Source: Schistocephalus solidus (Eukaryota > Platyhelminthes > Cestoda > Diphyllobothriidea > Diphyllobothriidae). From it: a stretch of 64,000 nt of DNA. Below are positions 9,880 to 20,865 of this stretch, piece by piece. The position numbers and the translations under genes are program-made. A model generated the notes under the pieces. The model worked only from the letters and a program-made list of their open reading frames with translations. It did not search any database and was not told where the DNA came from. The stretch covers positions 1 to 64,000 of the forward strand of contig WEDG01002553.1 in assembly GCA_017591395.1 (NCBI GenBank), read 5' to 3'. The stretch's first letter is position 1, and each line of letters begins with the position of its first letter.

Positions 9880-11915
9880 TCAGAGCTCCTCAACCTCACG
9901 TGACTCCATTTATGATTCCAACCCGCCCCGCCTTACCAACCGCGACCCACATGAACCCCCTACCGGTGCGTTTCTCTCAACATGACCCAGGCTACCAATA
10001 CTGTGCGTTGCCTGGTTCCCAAGCACGCAATTGGGGGCACAACCTCCCTGTAAGTTCTCACCCATTAATTCTATTCAGTTAACCAAACCTAGTCTTGTTT
10101 CTAAAGTTAATATCCCAGTATCTCTTGGCAAACACAAAGTGCGCGCTCTTGTAAATACTGGCGCTTACATATCTCTTGATGCCCCTCGTAACCCTCCCTA
10201 GTATCTATTGCGTCTCATAGAACATTTTGCACCCCTCGACAACTCCAAGCCACTAACGGCACTTCGATCCCCACCTCGGGAAATATTTCGTAAGACTTTA
10301 TCATCGATTATTTCATCGTTTCTCACGACATTCTAGCTACACTAGATTTCCCGTGGCCCCTCGTCCTCGGTTTTCACTTCCTTACTGATCATAACTGCAT
10401 TCTCCAAACTCGTGAAAGATGGCTAGTGCTTGCCCCCCAACGCCACTCCTTCCCCTTCCCAGCTCGTCTGAAGCGAACTTCACCTGATATATAACGCTGT
10501 TATCTCCGTTGTAGCCTCAAAACCCACGCACTTAGTAGACATCCTCCCACCCCTGCAACAATCGGAACATTAGCGTATAATCGGCTGAAAAGCCTACTCC
10601 TTTCCTTCCACAAACTCTCCACCTGGTCTACTGGCGCAATCGAGCGGACGCACCTTGTGCAACATATCATCAAAACCGACGAGTTCAAGCCCATTTGACA
10701 ACCCCCGCGCCGGATCCCAGTCCTTTACCACGTAGAGGTCGACATATTGTTCAACGAATTACTACAGGCTAAAATAATTCAATCATCTTAATCATCTTGG
10801 GAGTCTCCCACAGCCTTTGTAGCGAAGAAGGAGGGGTCTTTACGCGTATGCATAGCCTAGGACCACCTTAACGCGGTGTCAGTTCGCGACTCATTTTCCA
10901 TTCCACGTCTCAATAATACCTTCGACGCACTGGGCAATGTGGCCAGGTTTTCCACCCTTGATCTCAAATCCGGATATTAGCAGGTCAAGATACACCCCAA
11001 TGACCGTAATAAAACAACCTTAACTATTCCCAACGGTTGTTTGGCTTCTATACTCTTCCGTTTGAACTTTAAAACGTGGTTACAACCTTCCAGCGTCTCA
11101 TGCATCGCGTACTACGGCATATAACCCCATATAAGTACCTGTCCTACCTAGAGGATACCATAGTCTTTAGTCCTTCGATCAACGAACGTAATGACCAGTA
11201 AAAGAGGCCCTCCGCGATGCTGGGTTTGCCATGAACCCAGCAACTGCATAGTTGTGAGCTGATGTGCAGTTTTTGAGCCATTTTATTGCTCTTGGGCATA
11301 TTTCCCCTTTATCTGATAAGGTCTGACATTTGTTATATTGCATATTTTTGTATATTTTAAGGGTTACAGGTATTGCCATTGATGACTGTATTAATTTATT
11401 GTTATCATTGCATACGTAAAGTCAATATAAAATTGAGGAAATTTTAAAAGTTTTCGAGTCAAAGCATAAGATCAAGTGCTTTTTCACAGCTATAGGCGAC
11501 ACATTGGGGAAGAAATGTAGAGTCCGAGAGATTTTACAAGTTTGTCTTTAATTAATCATGTTGTGAAAGTCGTCTTTTGTCAAATATTATTCAACCAAGC
11601 CTTATTTTAAAAGCAGAAATGCTGTCAGTGGTAACCAGCACACTTGGTAACGAGTTCCAAGGTTATACCACTCGTTGGCTGAAGCAAAACTTTCTGAGGT
11701 TCAATCACACATGACCAAAATCGAAAAAACAGGCGGAGCTACGCAGCTTCACGGGCCTCGCTCCCTACCACAGGCGCTTCATATGAACTTTCGCCACATC
11801 ACCAGCCCACTTCATAAACTTACGGAAAAGAAAAGATGGTTTTTTGATCGACCGACTGTGCTCACGTCTTCAATTACCTACGAGCTGCCCTGTGTTCGGC
11901 CCTTTACTTGCTCTT
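9880..11915 (+). mobile_element. Ty3/gypsy-type LTR retrotransposon relic (protease-RT-RNase H)
   Basis: The translation switches frame repeatedly and carries many stops, but the order is that of a Ty3/gypsy pol. A retropepsin-like stretch VRALVNTGAY lies near 10140-10167 (usual D-T-G-A changed to N-T-G-A). Conserved RT sequence follows: the strand before the first catalytic Asp (STLDLKSGY-like wording near 10955-10980, with the Y codon now a stop), a FGLY...PFGLYNV block near 11040-11065, and YLEDTIVFS near 11145-11169, where the first catalytic Asp of the usual Y-x-D-D is Glu. A connection segment, HITSPLHKLTEKKRWFF, lies near 11790-11840. About 390 AT-rich bases (11260-11650) interrupt it. 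Integrase and LTRs are not visible. It ends where LINE-A copy A2 begins. It is dead and only annotated here. Confidence 0.72.
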
Positions 11916-12504
11916 CGGGGTGTAGGGGTACTAGTTAGGGATAGCACCACACGGATAGCATTTGGTGGCTCCATTTGTCTCGTACAGGGGGTTAATGCTC
12001 ATGTGGCCGCCTCTAACTGGCACCCAACTCTCACCGGTGGCTCCTCAAAGTTAGATTCTTCCCAGCGGCCGCACCCCGGGCAACCGTCATGAGCGGCGGG
12101 CTAAACAAGGTGAGGGTCTCCGGTGTCGTTTGTGCCTCCACACCTGGTATGTCAGACTCCCGAACTTTCCACCTCCCCCCCTCTCAAAAAAGTCATACGG
12201 TGGGTGTGACAGCAAGCCAGTAAGCGGCCAAGGGTAACTCGGGTCGTTCTCCCACTAAAACAAAACCATGAACCATAGTGGAGTTTGGCAGCCGTCTGGG
12301 ATGTCCGAGCAGCCCTATTTAGGGACAGCACTGTTTGCCTTCTTACGGAGGAAGGGGCCGGAAAAGGTGCCCTAAAAATGCTGTTTAGCACGTCTTCTGC
12401 AGCCGGCCGTGGCTAGCAGATCGAAAAATACACGGTCTTTAAACTCAAACAAACAACAATACCCCGTCCCCATCCCCCTCGCCAGGCTGCTCAGGTGAGT
12501 CCAC

Positions 12505-13109
12505 TCACACTAGCAGCCTGGAATGTTCGTTCTCTTTTAGAGAATCACAGGAGCAACCGGCCGGAACGGAGGACGGCACTATTCGCTCGGGAACTGGCGC
12601 GTTACAAGGTGGACCTTGCTGCTCTCAGCGAGACCCGATTCTCTGAGCCGAGTCAGCTGTAGGAGGTGGATGCTGGCTACGCCTTCTTCTTTAGTGGCCG
12701 GCCAAAGACAGAGCGAGGCGACGATGGTGTTGCATTTGCCATCCGGAACGACATCGTGGGACGTCTGCCCTGTCTGCCGCAGGTATCAATGATCGCCTGA
12801 TGAGCCTGCACCTGCCTTTTCGGGGAGACAAGTTCGCCACCATCATGAGTGCCAATGCTCCCTCAATGACGAGCTCTGATGCGGCGAAGGACCGATTCTA
12901 CGAGGACCTGCATGCCCTGCTGGCGACTGTGCCGAAAGAGGCCAAGTTAATTGTCCTTGTTGACTTCAACGCCCGCGTCGATACGGACCACGCTGCCTGG
13001 CAGGGAGTGCTAGGTCCCCACGGTTTCGGTAGCTGTAACGATAACGGCCTCCTTCTTCTGCGCACTTGTGCGGAATACCGCCTCCTGCTGACCATCACCT
13101 TCTTTCGCA
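12505..13109 (+). pseudogene. LINE-A endonuclease domain, N-terminal part
   Basis: An APE-type endonuclease that would nick the target DNA for reverse transcription. The reading frame opens around CAGGTGAGTCCACTC and gives LTLAAWNVRSLL (catalytic Asn region). It then gives VDLAALSETRFSE (catalytic Glu), followed by a TAG in place of a sense codon at about 12659. Next come [20 protein letters not shown] and [14 protein letters not shown], where the usual GDFN has become VDFN. The domain breaks at 13109, where LINE-B is inserted, and its last motif (DGWTDHRLV) lies after 20990. Loss of the glycine and the stop show that it is non-functional. Confidence 0.85.
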
Positions 13110-13699
13110 TTTATTTTTTTATTTAGAATTTATATTTGGTTAGCACCGGGAAGGCACTGTCTAAGCAAACATTAGTAACGAAATAAAGTTATGACAATGT
13201 GTGCAGATAAAATGTACAAATACATAACTTGTCCTGCTATGTCAACAGTTAGCAATGTTTTAAAATAAATGGTGAACTAGTAAAAATAGGCAGCCAAAAA
13301 AACTCATACTATAAAAATGGAGACAGAGTTCAATAGGACTTCATTTTTGAATAGAAGGAAGGAGAAAAAACTGCTTATGAAAAAATGGTCATGTGGTAGA
13401 TTAGGGTAATACTGCAGTATCATTTCAGAATGAGATAATGAAACGTCGAGATGATTCGTTCTTGATCACTTAGGTTTATGAAACAAAATCTCACGAAAAT
13501 GCATCAACGAACTTAAGTCCTCAGCATCTTAGGATCCAGAATTGAATTCTGATGATGGTAAGTATCCAAAGAAACGGCAGCATTTTAGACTGTGAACCAC
13601 CGAATGTGTACGTCCGAATGACTTCATCGTTTTATTACTGGTGATATAAGAAGACATCATAGTTCATGGGCGACTCGAGGTAGCGAAAATATAGTTTCA

Positions 13700-14394
13700 A
13701 GACGGTCACTTAAATTCCCGATGGTCCTTTCTCCGAGTCATGGGGAAAACTACTGGGAAAAGATGAGGAAAATAAAAGGTTAATAGAATCAGTGTTAAGA
13801 TAAAAGTGCAGTCTTCGCTTGAATGCAGATAGACTAGTTAACGACATAATTTCAATTGGCAAGTTATTCCACAGAAAACTATACCTAGAAGCAAAGAAGA
13901 GAGAGCGTTTACACGTGGAGGATGCAGGGGGAGGTATAATTGGTGCAGAATTTCTTAGGTTATAAGGAAGACTATTGGGGGTAATGACAGAAAGTTTGGG
14001 GAAAGTTGAACTATCATTTAGTCGGAAAAGGAGACAAAAGCCTGCTTCAAGGCTCCTGACCCAAAGAAATTTTAGCTTCATTAGCTGGCATCTTGTTGAG
14101 TAGAAAGTAGTTGAAAGAGTCGGAAATATAAGGTTTTTTTTGTGAAAGGTCTTTGGACATTTTCAATTTTTGAACGGCTAGACTACGAAGTCCTATAGCT
14201 TCTAGTTTTGCTAGAAGTCATTTATGAGGCATTTTATCGAATGCCTAACTAAGATCAAAATAGATAACTACTCCAGATAGATGATCATTACGAAGAGAGG
14301 TTATTAGATTTAGAAAAGACATGTGGCAGGTTTCACAAGAGCGGTCTGGTAAGAAGCCGTGTTGGGAAAAGTTGATAATTTGATTGCTTATGCA
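13700..14394 (-). pseudogene. LINE-B reverse transcriptase, C-terminal part
   Basis: From 14394 downwards the minus strand reads QIINFSQHGFLPDRSC, then VIYFDLSKAFDKMPHK (RT palm block with catalytic Asp). It then passes through frame breaks, with a deletion that loses the block holding the second catalytic aspartates, to the end of the polypeptide. There PYNLRNSAPIIPPPASSTCK and SLFFASRYSFLWNNLPIEI mark the typical C-terminus of CR1/Jockey-like RTs. The last open stretch is 14081-13710. This is the part downstream of the LINE-D insertion. Confidence 0.75.
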
Positions 14395-15140
14395 AAAACC
14401 CGTGATTTAAGTCACTTTAAGTCACTTAAGTCACTTTATTGAGGGAAGTAGGCTTTTGCCCTTGAGCTCCCTATTCACATGCAAAAATGTCAATAGTACA
14501 AACGTTTACATTGATATATCTGACAAATGAAAATGTAGGGTCATCGATATGTGTGGGCCTGGCGCAACCTGCCGCTGTTTACACAATCTTCATTATATTG
14601 ACAATAGTTTCTCAGAAAATGAGTATCTAGTTTGAATTTAAATGTGTCAACAGTTTCCGAAAGGACCACCTCGTCAGAGAGTCCGTTACATGCTCCAACG
14701 ACCCTCTGTGACAAGGCGTTCCGACAGACTTCCGTGTGGACAAACTTCATCTGCAGTTTAAAGGGATGACCCCGCAGATGTTCCGTCTCAGCCAATTCGA
14801 AGAAGTCAGCAAATTCTAGGGCACAATCGTGGCCTCTGACAATCCGGTAGGTTTGGATGAGGTCGACGCGTAGTTGCCTGTAATTAAGAGGAAACAAATC
14901 AAGTTCAACCGGTCTGGCTTCGTAAGGCAGATGACTAAGATTCTTGACCATCTTCGTAGCCCTCGCCTACACTCGTTCCAACTGTAGATAATCCTTCTTA
15001 AACCACGGACGCCAGGCTTGGACGGCATATTCCAAGTGAGATCAAACAAATACCCCGTAGGTTTTTCGGAAGAGTTCCTTATTAATCTGCACAAATCCAC
15101 GTCTGATCGCACATAAGACCTGTGTAGCGCGTTTAGCTGC
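14395..15140 (-). mobile_element. LINE-D: 3' fragment of another non-LTR element inside LINE-B
   Basis: The minus strand abruptly changes at about 15140 from LINE-B (FEKVIDKQ) to a different RT tail. That tail reads ALCAIRRG-like wording, then KMVKNLSHLPYEARPVELDL, PLNYRQLRVDLIQTYRIVRG, FFELAETEHLRGHPFKLQ and TVDTFKFKLDTHF, and ends in a stop near 14541. Its 3' end is a short tandem repeat. After 14395 the LINE-B frame resumes. Only the last 200 or so codons are present, so this is a strongly 5'-truncated insertion. The protein is nearly open: the stretch 14951-14541 has no internal stop, so this insertion looks younger than its host. Confidence 0.75.
14400..14447 (-). repeat. Tandem 9- to 10-base 3' tail of LINE-D
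   Basis: The plus strand shows TTTAAGTCAC repeated about four times with one- to two-base length changes (GATTTAAGTCACTTTAAGTC and onward). It sits at the 3' terminus of LINE-D, just after an AATAAA (minus strand) near 14443. Short tandem tails of this kind, instead of poly(A), are usual for CR1-like elements. Confidence 0.7.
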
Positions 15141-15609
15141 CTCTGTTTATCAATTACTTTTTCGAAGAGTTTAGCAAGAGAGGGCGTTTTATGAACACCG
15201 CGATAGTTATGAATGTCCGAGCGGGAACCAGATTTAAAAACTGGTATTATAATAGAAATTTTCAAAACATCGAGGAAGAAACCATTTTCGAGAAATACTG
15301 AGAATAACTTGCTTAGTAAAGGTGGAAAATCCCTTAACTGTTTAATAAGTGAGTTTGGAATGTTATCAGTTCCAACCGAATGTGAATTTTTTAGATGAGC
15401 TGTTTCTTTTTGAATACATGAAGGCGAGAAATTAATAGTTGTTAGAAGCGAATTTGAAAGCAGAGGAATTGTGGGAATGGGGCTAGTTTCAGTGGTAAAG
15501 TGGTGGGAAAAAAACGAATTTAACAATTCTGCTTAAGTAAATTTGCCCAAATCGGCTGTAACAAATTTTTCGTTACAGTCGAGTAAGGGCGGAGTTACAT
15601 TCAGACGCT
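15140..15609 (-). pseudogene. LINE-B reverse transcriptase, N-terminal palm/finger part
   Basis: The minus strand from 15609 reads NVTPPLLDCNEKFVTADLGK, a stop, LLNSFFSHHFTTETS, then NSHSVGTDNIPNSLIKQL, LKISIIIPVFKSGSRSDIHN, and YRGVHKTPSLAKLFEKVID. This is the standard start of the RT domain (SxGxDxIP, P-hydrophobic-FKSG, NYRxVS). It is cut on one side by the DNA transposon and on the other by LINE-D. Confidence 0.75.
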
Positions 15610-15622
15610 TACCCTAATAGCA
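15610..15622 (+). repeat. Left terminal inverted repeat of the DNA transposon
   Basis: The sequence is TACCCTAATAGCA, identical over 13 bases to the reverse complement of 17996-18008. Confidence 0.75.
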
Positions 15623-16169
15623 ATTCATATCAGACGTATCTCGTACGGATATCCACATGTCGAGATACATATGTCCACCGTATGTCGAATTTGTCCGCTT
15701 TTCCGAGATATGCCCAATATCGAAATGTCGATATTTGTCGAAATAGACGAAAAAGGGTAGGATACTACCTACTTTACCCCCCATTTAAAACGAATACATA
15801 AGGAACCCCCATTACTATTACTTTACCGTGACCGCCAACAACGTACCCATTACTTCCCATCCGATATAGCTCGCGTATACGCCACTAAAGTCACATTTTC
15901 CCATTTTCTCAACGTGTTGTACAAAATTTAAACACACAGTTGATGGAAATATAAAAAAATGTGTATTATAAAACGTCCATAATAATATATGTACAATAAT
16001 GGATATTAGTCTACTGAATATAAACAATATGGGGTTGTGGAATACGTTCAATCAGGGGTTAGCCGGGTTGTGAAGATGGGGGTTTGGAGTGGAGGTGGCT
16101 AGTCCTGGGTGGCATTCTAAAAATAGACAGTTAAGCAATATGAAAGGAAATCAACGCACCATAAAAGGG

Positions 16170-17715
16170 TTATTCAGGCACGTGCCTTTGAAATCTCTTG
16201 CCGGCGGCGTCGAGGGACCTTTTCAGGTGCCTTACAAATGCGGCCTCCAACTCATAAAGGTTTAGACGGCCGCCGCCATTCCACCTTACGTACAGCTCTA
16301 AATTGTTTGAAATTAACAATAGATGTTAATACCCACCTGTAATAAGTTCATATAATTTGGACCCAGATAAAGCATCTTTGCCTTTGCCTCCTTGGAAATT
16401 CAGTTCCAGGGCTATAGCATCATCGAAAATTGCATAAAATATGCGCTTAACGAAGTCGTCCGTATTTCGGCCCCCGAGGCAGGATAAATATGACTTCTAA
16501 TTGAAAATGTAAATAATTGATGGGTACTTACCAGTTCCCTGCTGAAATGTGGATTCAGCAGCCGTTCATGTAAATCTCTGAAAGCAGCACGGCAGGCTAT
16601 CGGCTATTCGACTGGATTTAGGGTGATTGATATACCCATTTGAATGGGAGCTGTACTAGCTGTCGGTAGAGTAACCTCCGACGTTCGCAGTTTTGCTAGA
16701 ATACGACGTTGGGTGGCCTGCACTTGCAGCAGCCGTTTCCCAATTATGTTGAAACGTCGATACATGTCTGCCTGAAATTCCGTTTGGGATTTTGAGACAG
16801 ATGCGTCTAGAACAATGAATACTCATAAGATATCATTCTTACCTGCTTGCTGAGGACATCTTCTTGAAGGCAGAGTTTCCACTGATGTGTCAGAGATGGC
16901 ATTTGATTGTTCTTCATATTCATACTTATATGTGCAACATGCTACCTACCGGTGAAAGTGTAGGTATCTGGTCCCACAAGTAGGAGTCCTCTTCCCTGTA
17001 AAGACGTGGTCGCTTTGAATGCCGCTGTGAGCTCATTATCAATATCTACAAACGCACAGTAATGCATAAGTTCAGGGAATACAGCACTAATGAACGGACG
17101 GATAACCATTGCTAAAGTAGGCCAAAATCCTAGCTTGGTCTTCCGAAAAATGGGAAACCCATCAATGGCTAAGTTAACTACAATCTCATTCTCACCTTCG
17201 AGAACTCTATTCGTCTCCAGGAGTCGCTTAATTTTACTCCCCAGTCCTAGGTGAACATATTCCCCAGTACCCATTTCACTAACACGAGATCTGTAAGATG
17301 CCCGTAGCAGTGTTCGGGGGTCTGTGGGCATGTCTGGGACAAGCGATTTAAAAATTTCCAGAACATTACGTAGGTGGCTATGGGCAATGTTTGATTCAAT
17401 AGCCCATTCCCTTACCCTATCCTGAATCGACTTATGCGAGGGAATACCACTCTCTGTGCTGCTTTCCTCCTCATCGGATGATGAGGGAGATCCCTCGCTG
17501 GCATCTGTGGACTCATTAGTGGATCTATCTACATCAACGGGCATGTCGATCACATTTTGAGCACTAGGCGATGCTAACGTGCATTCCTCCTCATGTATAA
17601 CTCGTCTGCGCTTTAATCTATATCTATTAAGTTCATCATTAACTTCGCGGTATATTTCCGCTACTTCACGGGCAACATGCCTTCTAATAGTCCTTTTACA
17701 GGGCTGCCTATACAT
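16170..17715 (-). CDS. Five-exon transposon gene, tnp-like N-terminal part and DUF4806-like C-terminus, one stop
   Basis: Minus-strand exons that join in phase: 17715-16950, 16911-16843, 16806-16532, 16496-16337, 16297-16170. All introns are GT-AG and short (38-40 bases, except 35 bases between exons 3 and 4). The product would be 465 residues. Residues 1-85 are basic, then a Ser/Asp/Glu-rich stretch (SEGSPSSSDEEESSTESG). Residues 85-255 contain DMPTDPRTLL, GTGEYVHLGL and LAIDGFPIFRKTKLGFWP, wording typical of a transposase-like family in many invertebrates. Exon 3 encodes a helical segment (EFQADMYRRFNIIGKRLL) and FRDLHERLLNPHFSREL. Exon 4 gives CLGGRNTDDFVKRIF and LNFQGGKGKDALSGSKL, which together look like DUF4806. 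A single TAG interrupts exon 3 after LNPVE. It is far better preserved than the surrounding LINE-B, so it is the younger insertion. Family names are by eye. Confidence 0.65.
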
Positions 17716-17995
17716 TGCAGATGATTAATAAACAAAATAAATTGATATAAGAAACAGTTAAGCAATGTAAATGATAAATAGGGTTCGACAGAAGAGCAGG
17801 CAGAATTTCGGTGAACCACGTGCGTACGCAAGCCACGAGAAATAAAAGTGTGATGGCCGCTTACCGCGCCTACTCTAGACACACTATCATGCCAACCAAT
17901 CACAGGACGGAGTCTTAATATAGATTAACCAATGAGCAGAGGTTATGTCCTATCTCGGAATGTCGTGATCTACGTATATTAGTGCTATATATGCA

Positions 17996-18008
17996 TGCTA
18001 TTAGGGTA
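17996..18008 (-). repeat. Right terminal inverted repeat of the DNA transposon
   Basis: The sequence is the reverse complement of TACCCTAATAGCA. LINE-B coding sequence resumes directly after it. Confidence 0.75.
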
Positions 18009-19367
18009 GCCGATGACCGAACATGGAAGATAAGAGCAACAGATTTGGATGAATTGCCATCACTTAGTGCCCGAGACTCCCTACGCTTATCTCTCGCGAG
18101 CCTAATTTTCGATGCTAATTCAAATATTTGTGCAATCCTTAAATAAACTGACAAAGAGCTTTTAGATGAATCTTTAAGTTGCTTTCGTAATTTTTTAAGT
18201 CTGTCCTGGAGAAAATGCGGAACAGTAGAAGAATCTGTATTTGAATTAAAAATCTTAAACGGGATAAAAGCCTGGATTTTTTCTGTGAGGCTCTGCAATA
18301 GCTCACGGAAAAAGTTTGGATCGTTGATTGAGTATATGCTATGCCAATCTAGAGTGCTTACGAAATTATTTATCATTTCATGGTTTGTGTTAGCAAAGTC
18401 GAGGTTATTGCATTTAACCTCAGGCTTCGTAAGAAGGGGGACTGGAAAACAACAGTGAATTATTGCGTGATCACTTGTGAATAGAGCCTGATGGAAATTC
18501 ATAAAGAGAGGGTGGACATCGTTTGTAAAAATTAAATCTAAAATTTTGTCATTTCAAGTAACTGCTCTGACCAGTTGGGACATGTTTGAAAAGTTAATAG
18601 TATCGACCAATTTCCGATGTTTAGGCGGAGAGGAATTTGCCTCCAGTCAATGTCTGGCAAATTAAAATCACCTACGATTATTTTGAGATCGAATTGAGTG
18701 TCTGCAAATTTTTCAAATAGTTCACAGAGCTCGCTTTCATTGCCAGAAAACACGGAGGAATCACACAGCCAATTACCGCTTTTTTATTATGCGGGAGGAT
18801 GACTGAAGCAAAGCATACATTTCCAGAAAAGGACGAAATGTTCAGCTGAAAAGGGAAATGTACAAAGGATGACTTAATATAAAGGAGGCAACCACCGCCA
18901 CGTTTTTCAGCGCGGTCTTGTCGGTACAAATTGAAATTATCTATAGCAAGCGTCGAGTCAGAAATAAGAGAGTGAGCCCAGGATTCAGTGATGCACAGCA
19001 CATCTGGATCAAGCTCAAAGGCTACTTTTCTAAGCTCAGCCATCTTATTTACAACTGATCTCGCATTGAGTGAAACTAAGCTGAGCGTATTCCTGAGCTG
19101 CAGGTTACGCTCATCAGTATTTATAAAAAGGATAATTTGGTGGCGGAGAAGAAAACTGGAAAGAAGAAACGAAAGACGGGAAACAAAATTGCTCTGGTCT
19201 AAAATTTGTCGAAATTTTACTGTTAAGAGACCTGAGATTATTGTACATCGGCATATTTGGATGAAAACCTTGGAAGGGAAGGTTATATTGTGGCGTTTGA
19301 AAGATAGGGGGTGGCATAGAAATGAGATTTTGAGGGAAGTAATCATAAACTGGCGGATAACGTGCAT
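18009..19367 (-). pseudogene. LINE-B endonuclease and linker to RT
   Basis: On the minus strand: LSLVSLNARSVVNKMAELRK (catalytic Asn), DVLCITESWAHSLISD (catalytic Glu), LYRQDRAEKRGGGCLLYIK, a frame change near 18760, LKIIVGDFNLPDIDWRQIP (Asp/Asn of GDFN), a stop near 18540, then ILDLIFTND and FTSDHAIIHC (terminal SDH). This is a complete APE-type endonuclease motif series broken by at least two frame disruptions. It is followed by a Lys/Arg-rich linker toward the RT. Confidence 0.8.
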
Positions 19368-19434
19368 TTGAAAAAGGAATAAATGATTTCGAAAAACTGG
19401 TTACATAAATGGAAGCGTTAATTATTTGGGGATT

Positions 19435-20476
19435 TCAGACACGTTTTGGGTTGGAAAAGATGCTAACGTTAGCGTTCGCAGCTGTTGTAGATGCTGAGGG
19501 GTTAGCAGGTTTCTCATCGGTAATGACATTACTGATTTTAATGCCTGGATTAGCCAATGATTCAGATTTACTAGGAGTTTTCTTAGGTTTAGTAGATTTG
19601 GCAGCTATAGCAGGCATGGTTTGCTTGGGATGAGAAAGAAGTGGCGTTGACACAATTTCACTCAAACCAGGAATAAGGTAAACGGGTGAAGATTCAGCTG
19701 GAATCGAAATTCCTGTCGATCCGGACGGCCGTAGGCTTGCATTCGCTACAGGACAAACCTCTGAGATAACTTTTGATATTGAAGGTGTAGACGAAGGCTT
19801 CTTGTTTGCTAATGAGGGTGAAACCCGACGTTCCATTGGGGTTTTATCCCTACAGATAAACAACTTATTATTTTTTCAAATATTGAGCTGAGTTCTCATG
19901 CTTAGAGAAAATAAGGTCAACTTCAATCGCTGAAAAAAGTTTGACCAGAATAGGCGGGTTTTTACTACGGGAAGACAACCTTTTAGCTTCAGCGACTTTA
20001 AAGTTAAAGCCGCACGAATAAAGGAAATGAAATGAAACGTCCAGGGGGATTTTACTCTTGGGGACGTTTTTTAAAAGAAAATTGAAACTCCTCTTATGTT
20101 GGTCAATTGACTCAGTACTGACCATGTTTATAAAAGGCTCTAGTTTCACGCATTTTTGAGAAGTGAGTGAAGACAAATTTCCCTCAAAAATGGTACCAAG
20201 GATCGTGAAGAGAGAACCATATTTAGACATAAAGGTATTAAAGTTTTCCAGGGTGTCAAGGTCTAATTTCTTCATGCTTAAGGTGGGTTGCTCTAGTGGA
20301 AGTTTTACGCGAAGTGGATGTTTGCGTCTAAGCACTGACTGGGGTTTCATATTGATTTTAAAATATAAGTATTTTTCAAATCGATAATACGAAAGAAAAA
20401 TTGTCACTAGGGACTTTTTGCGGAATAAAAGATGTAATATTTGAAAAATGTGTTTTAAGCAAGGCACTGCAAGCAA
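19435..20476 (-). pseudogene. LINE-B ORF1 (nucleic-acid-binding protein), broken
   Basis: The upstream ORF of LINE-B lies in two frames. The first part (20476-19868, with a better start at the ATG near 20350, MKPQSVLRRKHPLRV) ends in NPPILVKLFSAIEVDLIFS. That resembles the C-terminal half of an RRM-like ORF1p. The second part (19863-19435) begins ICRDKTPMERR, a wording typical of the ORF1p RNA-binding block (D-x-T-x-x-E-R), and continues into a Ser/Pro/Lys-rich tail. A stop and frame change separate them. No CCHC zinc knuckle is visible. Confidence 0.6.
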
Positions 20477-20865
20477 ATATCCGCTAGGTAACGAGTTTAA
20501 CTGAATTAGCGAAGAGGCTGTGCAGGATGAAAAATTATATCAACTGGCATACCAGTTACTGCAAATTATTCTTCACTGGAAATAAGGTAAACTAACAAAT
20601 GTTCAACTTTATTTCTAGAATTAACCTTTAGATTCCGTCCTTTTGACGTAAATCTGCAAAAACTTTAATGAGGCTGTGTAGGGTGAAAAAGTTTAAAAAA
20701 TGTATATTTCTCCCTTTTGCAATTGCAATAACTGCAGGTGTGTGCAGATGATCATGAGGTAGAAATACAATAAATTGTCAATAATTAAGCTAATATTTTC
20801 GACAGGAAACGACGAAATCGGTTGAAAATTCGAGAATTCACTTATCTTCAGATTTGAACCAACCG

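Larger units (their letters stand above)
15610..18008 (-). mobile_element. DNA transposon with 13-bp TIRs and an intron-containing gene
   Basis: The ends are perfect inverted repeats: TACCCTAATAGCA at 15610-15622 and its complement at 17996-18008. Further subterminal similarity (ATCTCG and ATGTCG blocks near 15638-15730 and 17951-17970) recalls the subterminal repeats of CACTA-like elements. The insertion interrupts the LINE-B RT, whose coding sequence resumes on both sides. A GC flanks the right end (18009-18010) and lies one base outside the left end (15607-15608), so a 2-bp target duplication is possible but not proven. The element is 2.4 kb and carries one five-exon gene. Superfamily is unresolved: the gene's middle part recalls tnp2/CACTA-type transposases. 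Confidence 0.75.
13110..20865 (-). mobile_element. LINE-B: CR1/Jockey-like non-LTR retrotransposon inserted antisense in LINE-A
   Basis: On the minus strand the element runs ORF1 (20476-19435), endonuclease (19367-18020), RT (18020-13700) and an A-rich 3' tail. The plus strand shows ATTTATTTTTTTATTT at 13110, that is AAATAAAAAAATAAAT at the 3' end of the minus strand. This fits insertion by target-primed reverse transcription. The 5' boundary near 20865 is set by where the LINE-A reading frame resumes. No clean target-site duplication is visible. The RT is itself split by a DNA transposon (15610-18008) and by a LINE-D fragment (14395-15140). Frame changes and stops run throughout. The clade is inferred from the two-ORF layout and RT wording. 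Confidence 0.8.

Noticed and set aside
13093..13109. A target-site duplication for LINE-B
   Set aside because: CACCTTCTTTCGC on the left and CGCCTTCGACCTTGACCTT on the right share short CTTC words, but no convincing direct repeat is present.
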